The notes below the pieces were generated by a model. The model was not told where the DNA came from. It searched no databases and was given only the letters and a program-made list of their open reading frames with translations. This document shows positions 15,001 to 29,112 of a DNA stretch of 64,000 bases, piece by piece. Origin of the DNA: Motacilla alba alba. Its lineage: Eukaryota > Chordata > Aves > Passeriformes > Motacillidae. Positions within the stretch are counted from its first letter, which is position 1. The number at the start of each line of letters is the position of its first letter. The stretch spans positions 44,209,016 to 44,273,015 of the forward strand of contig NC_052019.1 of assembly GCF_015832195.1 (NCBI RefSeq), written 5' to 3'. A program made the position numbers and the translations under genes.

Positions 15001-15424
15001 GGCTGTTCATTTTCAATAAATATTAGCCACCCAGGCTGCCTGTGCTGCACATGTCTGTGTGCTCTGCATAGTGAGCACATGTGTGAGTGCAGGTCAGACC
15101 ATCTCCTAGGAGTCGCAGCAAATTCCAGGTTTACCTACTAATTTCAAACCTTCTTTTCCACCTGCTCATCTCCTTTCCCTTCTTGTCACTAATTCTTTCA
15201 TGGATATGAACATCCAGGATGCGGCAGAAATGCTCTTGGACTCTCAGCTGATAGCTAGCATTAGTAAGGGCAAACAGATGGGTAAGCAAAAACCAAGTGC
15301 CAAGCACACTATTATGTGTAATATAGCAGTGCTGATATGCCCCAGATAAATGTCTGTGCCATTTACTATACTTTACTCCAAAAGATAGTAAAACTTGGCT
15401 GAACTGACAAGAAGGTGGAAAACA

Positions 15425-15500
15425 AGAAGAAAAAAAAGACTTGCCCAAGGTCAGAAGAACTGCTTTAAATATCCCAGCTTCTACTCCTTGTGCAGAGATG
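15425..15500 (-). mobile_element. MIR-like SINE fragment
   Basis: The plus strand reads gacttgcccaaggtcag and then cccagcttctactccttgtg. These are the reverse complement of the MIR core and preceding segment. It is short and diverged, with no target duplication visible. Confidence 0.6.
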
Positions 15501-18500
15501 GATATGTTCACAGGACACTGCAATGCCTTTCCCAGATTTACATCAATCCCTTGCACTTCCTCTTTAGTCCTCAGAAATCAGGCTGTGCGTCTTCCTAAAA
15601 ATGCAGGCTCAACAACACATTTGAGTCATAAGTCTCCAGAACAAGCCTGAACTTTCAGACGGAGATGCAATTTTGTCCCCAACGCTGCCTTTTGCATGAC
15701 TCACTTGAAATTAGTCTTCTCAACACTCATTTGGGCACCTGAATAAGTCAACCAAGTAGAATAAGCCCTTTTGCTCTCTCAACTACTACTCACTTCAATA
15801 CCAAGTGTGACTGTCAGGGCAATTGCACAGGAGCTGAAACATGGATTTGGGTGTCTCAGAGCAGCTACTGCTTAATAATATGCCCTGATGGTGATTAGTG
15901 TTTCTTCTCCAGCTACTTCTCCAGTTGCTTGTCACAAAGATGAGAAAATATCAGAATTTTTTCTTTGCCCCAAACAGCACTACTTACATTTTCTTTGATA
16001 ACTAGCTGCATTTCAGCATATGGAAACAATGTGTAAGTAACCACAGAAATACATGAGGATCTGCCTCCTTCCTCTCCCCTTTTTCACGTAATGATTCCCC
16101 CTTCCCCAACCAGCCTAGCAGGGAACAAGGTGGCTTAGGTTCCCTTTGGTGAAAAGGGAGAACACCTCTGCTTTTACCAAATTTAATGGACAAGATGAGG
16201 CTTTCTGAGTACCCAGCACAGGCTTTATCTGTTCAGGCAGACAAAGCATCCAAGCACAGCCAGAGGACCCACAGCCCTGCCCAGTCCCAGTCCGTGCTTC
16301 TGAAGCACACAGATTATTTAGTATAGACAACATAAATTCCCCTTCCGGAAGCACAATGCAGTTATCTCCAAAGGCCTAATGCATATCCTGAAACAAGCTC
16401 TTCAACTACATGAGCATTACAAAATACTGAGAAGTTTCTAACCTCTGGTTTGTGATTTTCTAATTACCCTTAGCTTCCTTTGGGTGCAGAGAGAGGGAAC
16501 AACCTGGCATAGGCAATTTCTAGCCAGACAAGAACAAAGGAAAAAATGTTGAGGTTTTATGGGCTGAATTGGAAGAGAGGCAAGATTTGCAGAAACTGTG
16601 AACTATGTCTTTTAGAGGCCAACATAAGGGCCCTGAGAACAGTTCCAATTTTTTGATTATTGGAATTTTGCTTGCAATAGGAGACTGGTCACATGGAAGA
16701 ACCCTCCAGCTGGGATCCTGAAGAGCTCTCAAAGGTTTGGTCCACTGTGATTTCTCTCAAAACACAGAGCATGAAGTTCAAATACATGAACAGATATAAG
16801 GCTCCAATTCCTTCTCAAAACACCACAAATTGTTGCACTACACTTTCAGAACAAAGACAGAGGATTATTACATCTATGAGCAAAAAAAAACCCCAACCCA
16901 CATCCATCCAGGAAGAAACTAATTACAATATGAAAAATAATATAATATCCTAACACGCTTTGGGCATTGCAATAGAAAATAAGCACACAGGGAGAAGAAG
17001 AATACGGTGATATCTGTGCTCTTGAGCCTTATACATAATTTCCCTAAAGCAGGTTATTGGGAAAAGAACGAGTAGTGGAGCACACTAAGCATGAAAAAAA
17101 GAGATAGAACAAAGGGTATTTCAAGGACATATTTTCTGAACACAATTTATAGTTGTATTGCTAGCACTGAAGCAATGGAAACAATTTCCACACTAACCTA
17201 GAAAAATCATGGGGTTTACACACGATGAAAACACTGTTTCTATTACTATCAGCAATACTGCAAGAAAGTAGATGTCCTATTTAAACTCAGTGATAGCCAT
17301 AACATTCCTATAAGGCTGTACTCTTATATGCTTAAAAACACAACTGGAGTGAACTAAATCCAGCCATGGGTAGTCAAAATGAAATGTTTTAACAGGTAAA
17401 ATGGTCTTCTAGCTTTATTCTTAGGTAGTGAATTTACTTTGTTTTATAAAAGCTGCTTTACAAAACTTTCTTAACTCCTACCATACCAGCCACTATTTCT
17501 CATGCTTTTTCCCTAACAGACCTGAAATTTCAACCAAAAATACCTAAAAAGTAGCTTTCTACTGGTTTCTTAAGGTCACTTGAGACTGTCCCACCTCTTA
17601 TCCTAAAATTACCTCCTCAAAATGTACTTCCATTTGAGTAGTGATCATAATTCAGCTCCCACACTCTCCCCTTCTCCTCTTTTTGCCCCTTTTTCTGCAC
17701 AAAAAGACTCAAAAACCCTGAGAGAGAGAGCAAAAGCATGTTGCTAGAATTAGACTAACAGTGTTTTGTAAGTATGACTGAATCAGACAGCTAAAGGAAA
17801 GAAGACTTCACAGTTCAGCTTTTGCATTCACACATAGTAAGGTAAGTTCAGAACAAATGGATTAAGGCGATTCCTAATACCCAGCAACACAACCACCATG
17901 CACTTCCAACACACCAACTCCCAATCCTTTCACCATACAAACATCAAGTATTGACTTGAAGGAAGAGGCTGGAGACAGTCTCAGATGGTCCTTCCCTTCC
18001 AAGGTCTCTGTCTGTCCTGCAAGCCCAGAGAAAACTAAAAAACCCCCTCAGGAGCATATCACCTCCTTGGACAGCTTCATCGCCACAACATGGGGTTGAC
18101 TGCTGACAGAGCATCCAAGAGCAGAGACATCAGGATGGGAACCCTTCAACAGCATTAAGGACCAGGCAAAACCGTTAAAACTGTAATTCACTGAGCTGGG
18201 GTGATAGCTGTCAGGGCTTCAGGAAGTCCTCACAGAAACACAGGTCTTGGACGGTGAAGGTGGGAAGACAAAAAACAGAAGCCATCATTCCCCACCGTTT
18301 GCAAGATCAATTAATTACCAGTTTGTTCTTTTGAGCAAAATCAGACCGACAGCACAATGCTGCTCCAAATTAATTCACAGCAGTGCAGGAACAACTAGGA
18401 AAGACCATGGCACAGAAATGGCCAGAAGCATCTGCTGGTTAGCCATGCCCACTCCCACAAGCACCACATCGCCCTGTGCTGCTCGTGCCACAAGCATGGT

Positions 18501-19013
18501 TCCTCATCACCTTATGGTCCTCCTGCACATCACTGAGCACTGCATGCTTCTCATTCTCCTTCATCCCAGCAGGATGCTTCAGCAAAACCTGCTGGATTCC
18601 TCTTAGAAAGATAATTTACTGCAGAGGATCTCTCTAGGTCACGTCACAACCAGCTTTAAGACTGATTTGGGTAGCCTCCAATATCACTGAGGCATCCAGC
18701 ATCCTTTGTTGTGAAAGATATGAAGAATTTAGGCATTTTAAATACTCTATACAGTAAACTGAATCTGGAGATAAGGTCATTACAGTCACAAATGCTTTTA
18801 ACTGGTATTCTTGCTTAAATAATGACAAGTATTTCTCTTAGGAAATTCCCATTTTAGAGTGTTCTTTACATGGACATTTGCTGGCCATACCCTACCACCT
18901 AAAGGTAGGTATTCCATGATTTTATCCATGCCAATTCAGTACCAGATCCAACCACCATCAGTTTTTTCAGGATTTCAAGTGAGTTCTAAATCTATTTAAA
19001 GTAATAAATAATT

Positions 19014-19050
19014 AAAATAAATAAATAAATAAATAAATAAATAAAAAAAA
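19014..19050. repeat. (AAAT)n microsatellite
   Basis: About eight aaat units followed by an A run. Seen directly. Confidence 0.95.
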
Positions 19051-22000
19051 GAAAATAATTCTCTCAATATCCACTGCATGCCACCACCTTAACTACCATT
19101 TTCAGGAAAACACAAAAAAGCAGAAACAACCTTAGGTTCACTTTTTGGAGAAAACTTCGCAAACAACTCCCACCAAATAAAAGACTGTTGTGAGACAGAG
19201 TTTCAAGCTGATGAAGTGCCTGCAGCTCCCCATGAGCTGCAGCGCACCATCATGCAGATGGTGCAGGAGAGACTGCACTGCAGACCTCTGGAACAGTCGG
19301 CACCTCCAGGGTTTGGTGTAGGTGAGCTTTGAGAAGACGGGTCAGAGACCACCTCTGCCCCAGTATAAAGATTTAAAGCTGGAATTTTCAATAAGGGAGG
19401 AGAGAAAGTGGTCAAACATTTATGTATCAGAGCTCAGGGAAGAGCTACAGCTATAAAGAAATACTACCAGTTGTGTCAGGACTTCCATCTGCTCCAAAGA
19501 AAGGCCGCACAGGATTGTTATAATTCAAACATGCTCATCACTCCCTAAAATAATGAAGTATTTCACACTATTATTTACAGGAAACAGAAAACCACTTCTA
19601 AGCCAAGGCTAAACCAGTTAAGGCATATATGATACATGCCACATATGATACAAATAGGTATACTGACTGCTTGCAGAGTAATGCCAACACAGAAATAGAT
19701 GAAGTGTACCTCAGCACATAAATAATAGTGCTACAACTAGGAGACAGCTTTCAACTTCTCATGAACAGGTTCTAACCTGGACTGAGTTTGGAGTTTCATG
19801 TAGACAGCTTTAGTAACTAATATAACGGATATAAAAAATCCTAAAAGTTTCCTTCTAGGCACATCATTACACAGGGATTAAGGCCTGTGCTCAGCTTAGA
19901 GGTGTATGTCCTCATTTAGAAAATTTCAGTTGCTCCCCATTGTTTTTAAAGCTGAACATTTGTTTCTGCACTTTAGTCATTTGATACTCTCAGTATGGTA
20001 AAGAGAAAAAAATGCATCAGCCTCAAGGTCTTCTACAACTTCTAAGTATTCACTTCACCTACACTGGCCTTGCAATGCCACATTTTCCACTACCACATCT
20101 GCTTTAGTTACTCCTTCATGGCTAGCTGCCTGGTCCTGGTAAAAAAGTCTCCTATTTTCATGAGGCGGCACTAGCTGACAAAATAATTGACTCCTGGGAG
20201 CTGCATAGATACAAAGACCCCTAATGTATTATTAGGTATGATGTCATCTGTGAGGCACAATTTAATGACTATTTATCATGTATGAAACACTTCGTTTGGA
20301 AACATGCAGCATAATTTTTCATCTTCAGCCTACTGGACAAGATAAGAACTCGCCAAGTGTATTGATCTTATATAATTTACTACACCATGGGTAATATCTT
20401 AATTTGCTGGGAAAGAGAAGTGACAGAATGGCAGCACTAGGGACTAACATTTGTTTTTTTCCAACAGAGAATTCATTTAGTCTAGATAAAAGCAGTATGT
20501 ATTCCCAAAACTCACCTCTATTATTTCAAGTCCTCTCAGAGCCTATTTACATTACAGGCTCTGATACAGACAGCAAGACTGATCTTCAGATGGGTACAGC
20601 TGTTTGCCCCTCTGATGAAAAAGACATTAGGCACAAAGCACTGAGACGTTAAAGGCAAATGGTTTCATTACACTAATCTCACCTCACCTAGGAGTGAATT
20701 CAAGTCAGAAAACCTAACCCAGTTTTTCCTGGAGCCACCCCCTCAATTAGAGCACTGAGCAATAGGTATCAGCTGCAAAAGGTTTGTTTATATTTTACTG
20801 CCACTCTTGACAAGACTCTCATCTTCATCCTGGTTTGTATTTTACATTAAATGACCCATCTGAATCACAATCTGCATCCTTCTTCTTCTTCTAATTAGGT
20901 TTGCAGGCTTCGCCTTTGCCAAGCAAAGATTTAAAACGAAAACGAAAGGCTCAAAATCTCTGAGGCAAATCAAAGAATTCAACAAATAAGTAGGATTTAA
21001 AATTCATGATTTTCAAGCAAACTGCACAACTTCTGCATGCATACATTTGCAATACTGTGATGCTGATAACTGCAAGAACCAACACACAGCCAATGCTCTA
21101 CACATATCCTCATATCTTCCTCTTTTCCCACACTCCCACATCTATATACGGCCATCATATGGTAATTACATCTGGTCACTCTTGGCTTGAGACAAACTGG
21201 GACTTATCAACTGGAAATGAATATCAACCCCCTAAACCCTACCATTTCATAGACTGCATTCTGTGAAACCATCAACATAAAAAGGTTAGGAAAAGCCTCA
21301 CAAGTTGCTAAATCCCAAGGATTTTCCCACTTTTTTTCCCCACAAACTGAAGGAATATGTAGTCTGAAACTTACTCTTTTCCAAGATGAACCTATATTTA
21401 ACATGTTTAAGCCCATGTGTGGAGTCATATCTCTCACGAAGCATGTATGTTGCTGTTTCCCTTTTGGCTGCTTGACCCACACACCAACCCTTCCCCAGTC
21501 ACCATGTCCACCTTCCCCCAGGGAGACTGGGAAAACCCACTGAACTATGTGTTTACTGACCACTTTTGACAAAGACTTCTTGTTAATAATTTATCAGGTT
21601 TGTTCTAGTAAGCACCACATATATTTTTAGGGATGTGAACATCTTCCCCTCCTGCCAACATCCCTTCGACCAGAAGAAAGATAAAGCCAGAGCATGGGTT
21701 AACACAAAAACTGCAAGCTATATGCAACTCAGGCTTATAACATTTTCAGCATGAATTCTTTATGTCCCTAGTTAATAAGGTAGGCTTTATTGAAACAAAT
21801 CAGCCTGTATTCAGTTTGTTATTTTCCATGAAAACAAAGAAAAAAGAAAACTACTGCTTTTAAAAACAGACCAGAAAATTCTGGTCAATCAAAGCCTGCA
21901 GAGAAGATAAACTAAAAGATATTTTAAAGTAATTATACACTGCACCTAGCAACCTCCTGGTTTTCAACACTTACTCTTGATTCTCCCATGTTACATCTTA

Positions 22001-22955
22001 TTTCACATCCAGCAGGATCCTGCAGTAGTATATTATTCAAAGCAGTATCATGACTGTTGTTTTCAATGCACTAGGTGGATCTGGTTATTTTGCAGACTCT
22101 TCTTTTTGCACTGACTAACAGCCATAATGGATAGCAACATCTCCCAAGGGAGTTTTCCAAGCCTTGTTAACAAATCAGATAGCCTTCCCCTTCCTTTCCA
22201 CAAACTTACCAAGAAATAAGGAAACCAGTTTCTACTTCAAGGCTGTTTTATCAATTTTATTGCTGTGAACAGTGAAAAGAAGGTTTGTGTATTTCTTCCA
22301 AGGTGAAGGTCTCTTGCTGATGACATGAAAGAACTGATTAAAAATAAATTAATGCACTGGATATGTTTGACTTCTCTCTAAAAGGGTTGGCCTCAGAGAC
22401 TGACCAGTTGCTACTGGAAGGAGAATACCCAGTACGTACAAAAGTTTCTTACAATCTTGCAAGCAACCTGGTAATGTTTCCCAAAGCCTAGGCACCAACA
22501 AAAATAGCTTCCTCCAAAAGGCTGACTTTTTCAAGGGTACAAATGGATACTTCCTCAAGTCCAGGAAAAATTACAAGCGACACCTTCCGTAAAAAAGCAG
22601 AAGACAGGGCATTCTCAAAGCCCCAGACCACACCCACACTCCTCACTCTCACATGTACCTGCTAAAAAGCTGAAAAAACCAACTCTCATGCTTTATAATA
22701 TAATCCATCCCTCACGCAACTCAAGCTGTGCCTTCCCTCCATCACCCTCTGAGGCTCATATCATCATGCACCTCCTCCTCAGCAGCTGGAAGGCTGGAGT
22801 GTTCTCCAGTCCCACTCACTCAGCTGCTCATGGGAGGGAGCCCAGATGCTGGGTCCTGCCACTCCACCCATCCGAGCTGCCTGGGATGCTGCTGGGAGCA
22901 GGAAGGGTGTTACATCTCCTTTCTTCCCGCACACGCAGAACAAAACTGCCTGTTG

Positions 22956-22975
22956 AAAAAAAAAAAAAAAAAAAA
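22956..22975. repeat. Poly(A) tract, 20 bp
   Basis: Twenty consecutive A in an otherwise GC-richer stretch. No retrocopy was recognised upstream. Confidence 0.9.
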
Positions 22976-25900
22976 GGCATTGATTCCACTTGCAAGGGAC
23001 CCTGGTGACACTGTAAACCTGATCCCAAGGCAAAATGCAATCTGCATCCAAGCACATCAGCTCTTCCTGATGTGGATACCACAGAAAAACTTCAGCACTG
23101 GTGGGGTCTCAGAAGTGCATCGGAAGGGCTGTGGTGTGCAGAAGGGGGTTTATTCCACACCCTGGTGCATCAGGGAGGAGGGAGAGGGGCAGTGAAAATG
23201 CTAAGAATGAGTGGGGGGGGTTTCAGGAAAAAGCAGAGCCTGGCACAAGGTACCAGAGGGTGAGTGGGAGGGAATGAGAGCAGACATGTACTCGACAATT
23301 ATAGCTGCATTTCGAGCAGCTCCAGCAAAACGCGGTGGTGTGTGTGACAGCAGAGAGGAGAGCCAGAGGCACTGAGGAAGCCGAGTTTCATTCCACCTCG
23401 GATCTCAAGGGGGACAGGGGCAGGAGGCGGACACAGGAAGCCAAGGGAGGTGGTGAAAATGAAAAATCCTATTTTTGTACCTTAAGAGGAGCTACGGGTA
23501 ATTCACTTCAACGTGCACTTGGTTCAGAGCTCTTCACACTCCATCTGGGGGAGGAGCTACGTGGTCTCCACTCCTCTATCACCATCCCCAAAGCAGAAAA
23601 ACCTCCCTGAAGCATCATCTCCTCTCTTGTGCCTCAGCATTGCTCTGCTCCAGCAGCACCACAGCACTCTGTAGCCACTCTCCCCTCAGTTTTTTCCTTC
23701 CCAGGCCAGATTTTTTATAGAGGAGGTCACCAGAACCAGCAGAAAACGTGCTAGTGACAGAGGCCAAGCACCACAAAGCAGCAGAACATTTGCCACTGAT
23801 AATTTATCACAGCTACACAGTGGCACTGCTGAGAGAACGCACACACCGACTTTTGCAGTCTCTGTCTTTTGATTATTAAAAGGGCCAATTAGCACATAAA
23901 TTGAGCTGTGAATAATGAAAGGGATTTGAAAACAGTAATAATTAAAGAGCAGGACAGTAACTGGGCTCATGAGCTGCCCCTCATCTTCCCTGGCCTGCTT
24001 GCCAAGCTGCTCACATATTGATGCAAGAAAAGCAGCAGTGCTCATTAACTGCGTTGTGGTGCTCAGGAGCATCCGTGCCCTGCCAGCCCCGAGCTTGCAA
24101 GCACACAGGCTCCCTGCCCCTTGACGAGAGACACAGTATTTATTTGCACTTCTCTAACTTGACACAGCACTGAGTCCCCAAGGAAACTTCTCACCTCCAC
24201 CTCCTCAAAACACCTTAGGATCCACAGGTATTGCCTGATCTCAGCTAGATGGTGGGGCCAAACCCTGAAAGGGAAGGGGTGATAATGCCAGGAAGAGGAA
24301 AAATGCCAAAGCTCAGCACCCCACCCAGCTTTCCCTGTGTCAGCCACTGACTAATGAGGAGTATCTAATGGCAAACGATGTTCTCAGTCCTTAAGCTGCT
24401 CCCCAAGGAAACTGTCAGCATCTTTTATTTACAGACTGACGACAATCCCTAGGGAAAACACTGCCGACTCCTGCGTGGAGCATGGGAAATGTATCTCTTT
24501 TTAATCACCGCAGCACTGATTCATCTTCAAGGCTGGTGCAGTTTCCGCTCTTTGTTGCTCTGAAGCGACTGCAGTGATACAGCTCCCCTGTGAATACCAC
24601 TGCCTCTCAACTGCAATATTTACTATTAGGATGGCTAAATACACTCACTGGCATGCAGGCAGCTCCATCCTGACTCCAGGGGCAAGGTCCCCTCAGCTCT
24701 CTCATAGGAGGAAGCTTGGCAAGGAAGGGAGGAAGAAGATGGACCCACTGTGCACTGAGTATAAATGATGACAGGTCTACAGAAGTTGAATGAACAAAGT
24801 ATAATAAGGAAGTCACCAAGATTTCCATGGATGTTTCACATATATAAATAAGAACACGATCAAGCAATGTTCTCCCTTCTTCATTTGAAACCTACCAGTT
24901 TGATTACTTGCTATAAAAACTACCTTTGGCTAAAAAGAGGGAAAACTAAAATACCACAGGAAAAACATAAAAAAAATTACTGGAACTTACTTAGGAATAA
25001 ACATTTGTAATAATGAAAACAACGGCATTTAGCACTGTGGGATACCTCTATGTGCCAGGCTGATGCAGCTACAAAGCTCCATCTCCCAATGCCTTGCAAC
25101 CAGCAATTTCAAGTACAACACCCTTGTTGACAAGATCAAAAGGCAAGGATATAGCCAAGTTCACCAAAACCTCACAGGTAAGGCTTAAAAGAGAGTAAGA
25201 GTCAAACCCATGAACTCTTTCAGACAGGCTGTAGACACCTAGAGCACAACAGAAAGGCTAGGGTTTTTCTGTGGTCCTACAGAAAACACAGGGCAATTAA
25301 TACCTTGTATAGACTCAGCAACAGTTTCCTCGTCACCTCTGATGTTAACAACTTTTAACAATAAAAGTGAGAGTCCATCAAATTCATGCAGGCAGTAAAC
25401 AGCTTTGCAATTAGTGTGAGCCAAGTTCCCTTGAAAAGAGGTACATGCTTGAGGAGAGACAGAGGAGCCAAGCAGATTTATATTGGCTGTTTTAGCATTA
25501 AATCTCTTCAGAGCTTTTAAAAACATTAAACTGAGACCTTATTAAAAACTCGGTATTTTTATTTCACCAGATTAATGACACTTACAGTACTAAATTCAAT
25601 CTGTAGTTTCAAACACCACCAACAAACACAGCTCTATCTAAGTGTAATTAAAGAACTAGTCATCATTTTGGAGAAAATTTCTGGAGGCACACCAGCAAGC
25701 TTGATAAATGAAAGGAACTCACTCTCATATGGGAATTTGAGAACATATATTTTATGATTTTTTTCCTTTCTGTGTACAATGAAATATCTTGATAGCATTA
25801 CATTATAAAACAGTTTAACTGAAGGGATGGAAGGCTCACAGCAGGATTCACTTCTACACGCTAATTAATTATCACTTATTGGAGACTTTGCACTTGTATG

Positions 25901-26644
25901 TTTTGGCTACAGGAGCTGCAAGTCTGAGAGGTTTTGTCTAAACAGTAGATTGCCAGTTTTACACAAAGTCAGGAAGAGCTTTTGTTTTCATTTTTACTTG
26001 AGGGGAAGAGATCTAGTTCTGTTGTCACAGAGGCAACATGCATGGATTCACTTTCACTCTCTTTTCAAGAGAATTAAATATGTAGAAACACCATGCACAG
26101 TGGCATGCTATTTTAAAGCAAACACTGGAACATGTATTCAGATCTGGTGCTTCAGCAAAACAGAGAAGGCTGCAAATTACCCTTTTCAGTAAGTCAGCAA
26201 AGAACAAACTATTTAATCCAGCCTGATCCAGGAGAGAAGATACAGATAACTAAGTAATACCATGTACTTTGTAGTGGAATTTCTACATTTTAAAGATGTC
26301 TTATTTCTCCAATAGCCTAAGACATAACAAAGTAAATACTCAGATATTGATGATGTTGTCCTGCCTCTAGCTTTCCTAACCTGGTTGAGAATATCCTGTA
26401 AGACTGTAAGAAGATCTAATACAAAATTTAATCAGGTGTTTGACTGAGCTACAGTTGAAATCCTGGCATACATACATGGAAAAAAAAACTCCCTCAACTG
26501 TAAATGACAAATCGCATCACTGAAGCTATTGCCAGGAAAGCGAGTCACTTAAGATCAGCTAAAATATAGAAGACACATGCCTACACTCACTAATGAGAAG
26601 GAATAGCAGTCATGTATCTGCACAGGCATGCAGCTTAGAAAGTA

Positions 26645-26755
26645 CACTATGAGACTGGGAAGCCTGATCTTCCACCGAATGATACATGATTTTGGCAATT
26701 CCTTTCTTTGTTTTGCTCCCCATTACCAAATGAAGATAATGACATCCCCAAGGTA
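26645..26755 (+). mobile_element. Possible MIR-like SINE fragment
   Basis: gagactgggaagcctgatct, then ttttggcaattcctttcttt and ccccattaccaaatgaagat resemble MIR in order and spacing, but identity is low. Chance resemblance cannot be excluded. Confidence 0.4.
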
Positions 26756-27126
26756 CAACAGGTATCAGATCTGGTGACAAAAGCCCTGGAAATTCCATCT
26801 CAGAAAGGCAAGTGTACAAGAAGCATAACTGAGACTGACTGCTCCGTCCTTTTTTCTTCATCATCAGCCACAAAACTCCCTTGTGTTTGAAGAAGCCTCG
26901 TGTTAGTGCTACTAACATTTAGGTTGTTGCTATTTTAAAGCCCAGGAAATCCTACATTTCCTTATTGCCTTTTACAAAACACAAACAAGTTATTTACAGC
27001 AGAACCTGATACTTTTCCCTTAAGAAATGAAGATTCAAAATATTTCCAAACATGGTCATTTAAAAAGCATCTAGGAGACTTTAATTTCTTGCTGCCATTA
27101 GAAAATAAACTATCAAAGCAGAGTCC

Positions 27127-27180
27127 AAAACAAAACAAAAAAAAAAAAAGGAAAAAAAAAAAGAAAAGAAAAAAGAAAAG
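27127..27180. repeat. A-rich purine tract
   Basis: A runs interspersed with C and G over about 54 bp. Confidence 0.9.
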
Positions 27181-29034
27181 AGGATAAACCTGAGTTTATC
27201 AGGTCATTTTCATTAGCACCAGCACCACATCCTTCTTTAACAAGAAGATGTAAAACATTTATCAGATATAAATACAAGGGAAAGACACAACGGAGTATCC
27301 ACAATGCCTGCCAAATGCCACATCAGTAGATTCCTGGGAGTGCCATGTCCCAAATCTGCAGCTTCTGGGTGGAACAGACCTCCCCTCCTTTGGGCACAGC
27401 CTCAGGTACACGTGTTGTTTGCATGTTTAAAGACATCTGAAACAGGCAGATTCTCAAGTGGCTGGTTATATCTGTGTGGCTGAAGCAAAGATGATGGGCT
27501 TTTTCCCTTCCTATGCACACTCTCTGATTTCATTGTTCTTTCTTTACTCATGAGGTCAGACAGCTGTGGCAATAAACAGCTTTTTCTTGCCTTCAGACTC
27601 ACACACATATAGACCCGCTGCTCCAAAACAGAAATATAACTTTTCTCTGAAAAAAACTATGGCTTTTGTTACATTCTGGTACAGACTGAATGCCATTCCA
27701 CTTTTTCCAAGCAGTGCTCATGTCATGTAAACCTAAGAAAAGGGAGAGGAGGAGAGGGAGTGAAACTCTTCTATTATTTATCAGCCACATAATCTAGTGT
27801 TTGCCCCCACAAGCTGTTTCAGAGATCTATGGATGCAGCATCTGCAGAAGATTTTCTCCCATTAATACTTTTAGCCATGATGATTTACAACACAACACAA
27901 AATTCACACGCCACTGAATGCTGTGAATTTTTGGGTTTGTCCTCAGAAATTATTTGAAAAATTAGATTCCTTTGCCATTATGTTGTAACAGTGTGCTACA
28001 AAGTAGGATCTATACACTGCACATTTATCAAAGCTCATAAGTTATTGATGTGACTCTTAAAGACTAAGCTGATTAAGCCATTCCACTTTTGGTGATTTAC
28101 ATAATTATACTTTATGTACGTTTTACTTACTATTCTGGTGCCTACAACCAACTTTTGAGGAAACATTGCGTGTACTCCTTTTTACCTGGAAGCAATCAGA
28201 ATTGCTCTACAAATGCACTTTTATACAAGAGCAGAGGTCTTGGCAAGAATCTCAACTACTTGTTTCAAAGCAGTGGGTAATAACCAGGAGAAAAGAATAA
28301 TACTCATCATCACCTCTTTATAGTCCTGTGACTGCTCATTTGTTTATATCACAACAGCATCTAAATAAAAGACCACAGACATTTGCTAGTTGTTTGACAG
28401 ATAAGTGTAATTTGGGCACTTATCCACCTGCCTGTTCTAACCAAAAAGCTGTTTCCAAACTGCCCCAGAAAGCCCTGGACACACCAAGGGTACTCGTTTT
28501 CAAAGCATGTGTTCCTTTTCTGTTATCTGACACAAATCAAACATTGTGTTCTGCATTCCACTGTGAAAATCGTGCTCTTGGAATTCCCCTCCATGCCAGC
28601 TGGGAGGAGGCAAGCAGAAAAGCAGTCACCTAAGCTGGCTTCTCCTAAAGGGAAAGTCAGGAGGGGAGAACAATGCACATACAAAACAAGAGGGGCAGAA
28701 GGGAAGTGAGTCAGGGTTGCCGGAAAATATTTACTTGCAGATGCGAACACAAAGGAATCTCAAGCATTCCTTGCCTGAGCGGTGGATTTGTTGCCACAGG
28801 CTATTTAAGGTAGAAATCTGCCATATTTATCCTCCAGCCATGTCAGTTGAAGTTATTCCCCCAGGGCCCTGACAGCACAACATCACTTTGCAAGACATGC
28901 CCAGCTGTGCAAGGAGGCTCCCCATCTTACGTTAGAAAGGAAGTTCATGCCTAAATCCTTTTCAGGACAGCAAGAGAGATGAGAAAAATTGCAAATGATC
29001 TTGAAGCAAGGATGGCAGAAGCAGGGACCCTGAG

Positions 29035-29112
29035 CCCCCTAGCTCCATCAAAATTGGTTTGTGTGACCTTTGGCAAGTCACCCAGTTTTGTGTCTCAGTT
29101 TTGCCTCCCAAT
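29035..29112 (+). mobile_element. MIR-like SINE fragment (core/3' part)
   Basis: The stretch gtgtgacctttggcaagtca, followed 6 bp later by ttgtgtctcagttttgcctc, closely follows the MIR consensus core as I remember it (gtgtgaccttgggcaagtca ... tgcctcagtttcctc). The tRNA-related head and the 3' tail are not recognisable. Confidence 0.7.

Larger units (their letters stand above)
1..15424 (-). other. EPHA5 intron 3, distal part, no recognised gene
   Basis: No exon, RNA gene or full-length transposon was recognised. Reading frames are short and match no family I know. The longest is a 190-codon frame at 7643-8215 (+), probably chance in a GC-richer patch. A splice-bounded open block at 12014-12092 is listed as a finding. 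Local structure includes a T-rich tract near 3103-3162, an A-rich purine tract near 5988-6038, AT palindromes at 5688-5707 and 6379-6392, and AT-rich homeodomain-type motifs near 9061-9080 and 10350-10450. EPHA5 exon 4 was looked for by eye and not seen. Confidence 0.75.
15501..29034 (-). other. EPHA5 intron 3, middle part, no recognised gene
   Basis: Mostly unassigned intronic DNA. It includes an AAAT microsatellite (19014-19050), a 20-base A run (22956-22975), a GC- and CpG-richer stretch around 22700-24450, an AT-rich homeodomain-motif patch at 23850-24030, a possible MIR fragment (26645-26755) and an A-rich purine tract (27127-27180). Open frames here are under 160 codons, low in complexity, and overlap on both strands, so none is called. 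Confidence 0.75.

Noticed and set aside
15131..15556. 141-codon minus-strand frame
   Set aside because: It runs through an MIR-like fragment and A-rich DNA and resembles no known protein.
22688..23195. Overlapping open frames of 84-155 codons on both strands
   Set aside because: They run through a poly(A) tract giving poly-Lys or poly-Phe, overlap in several frames, and match no protein.
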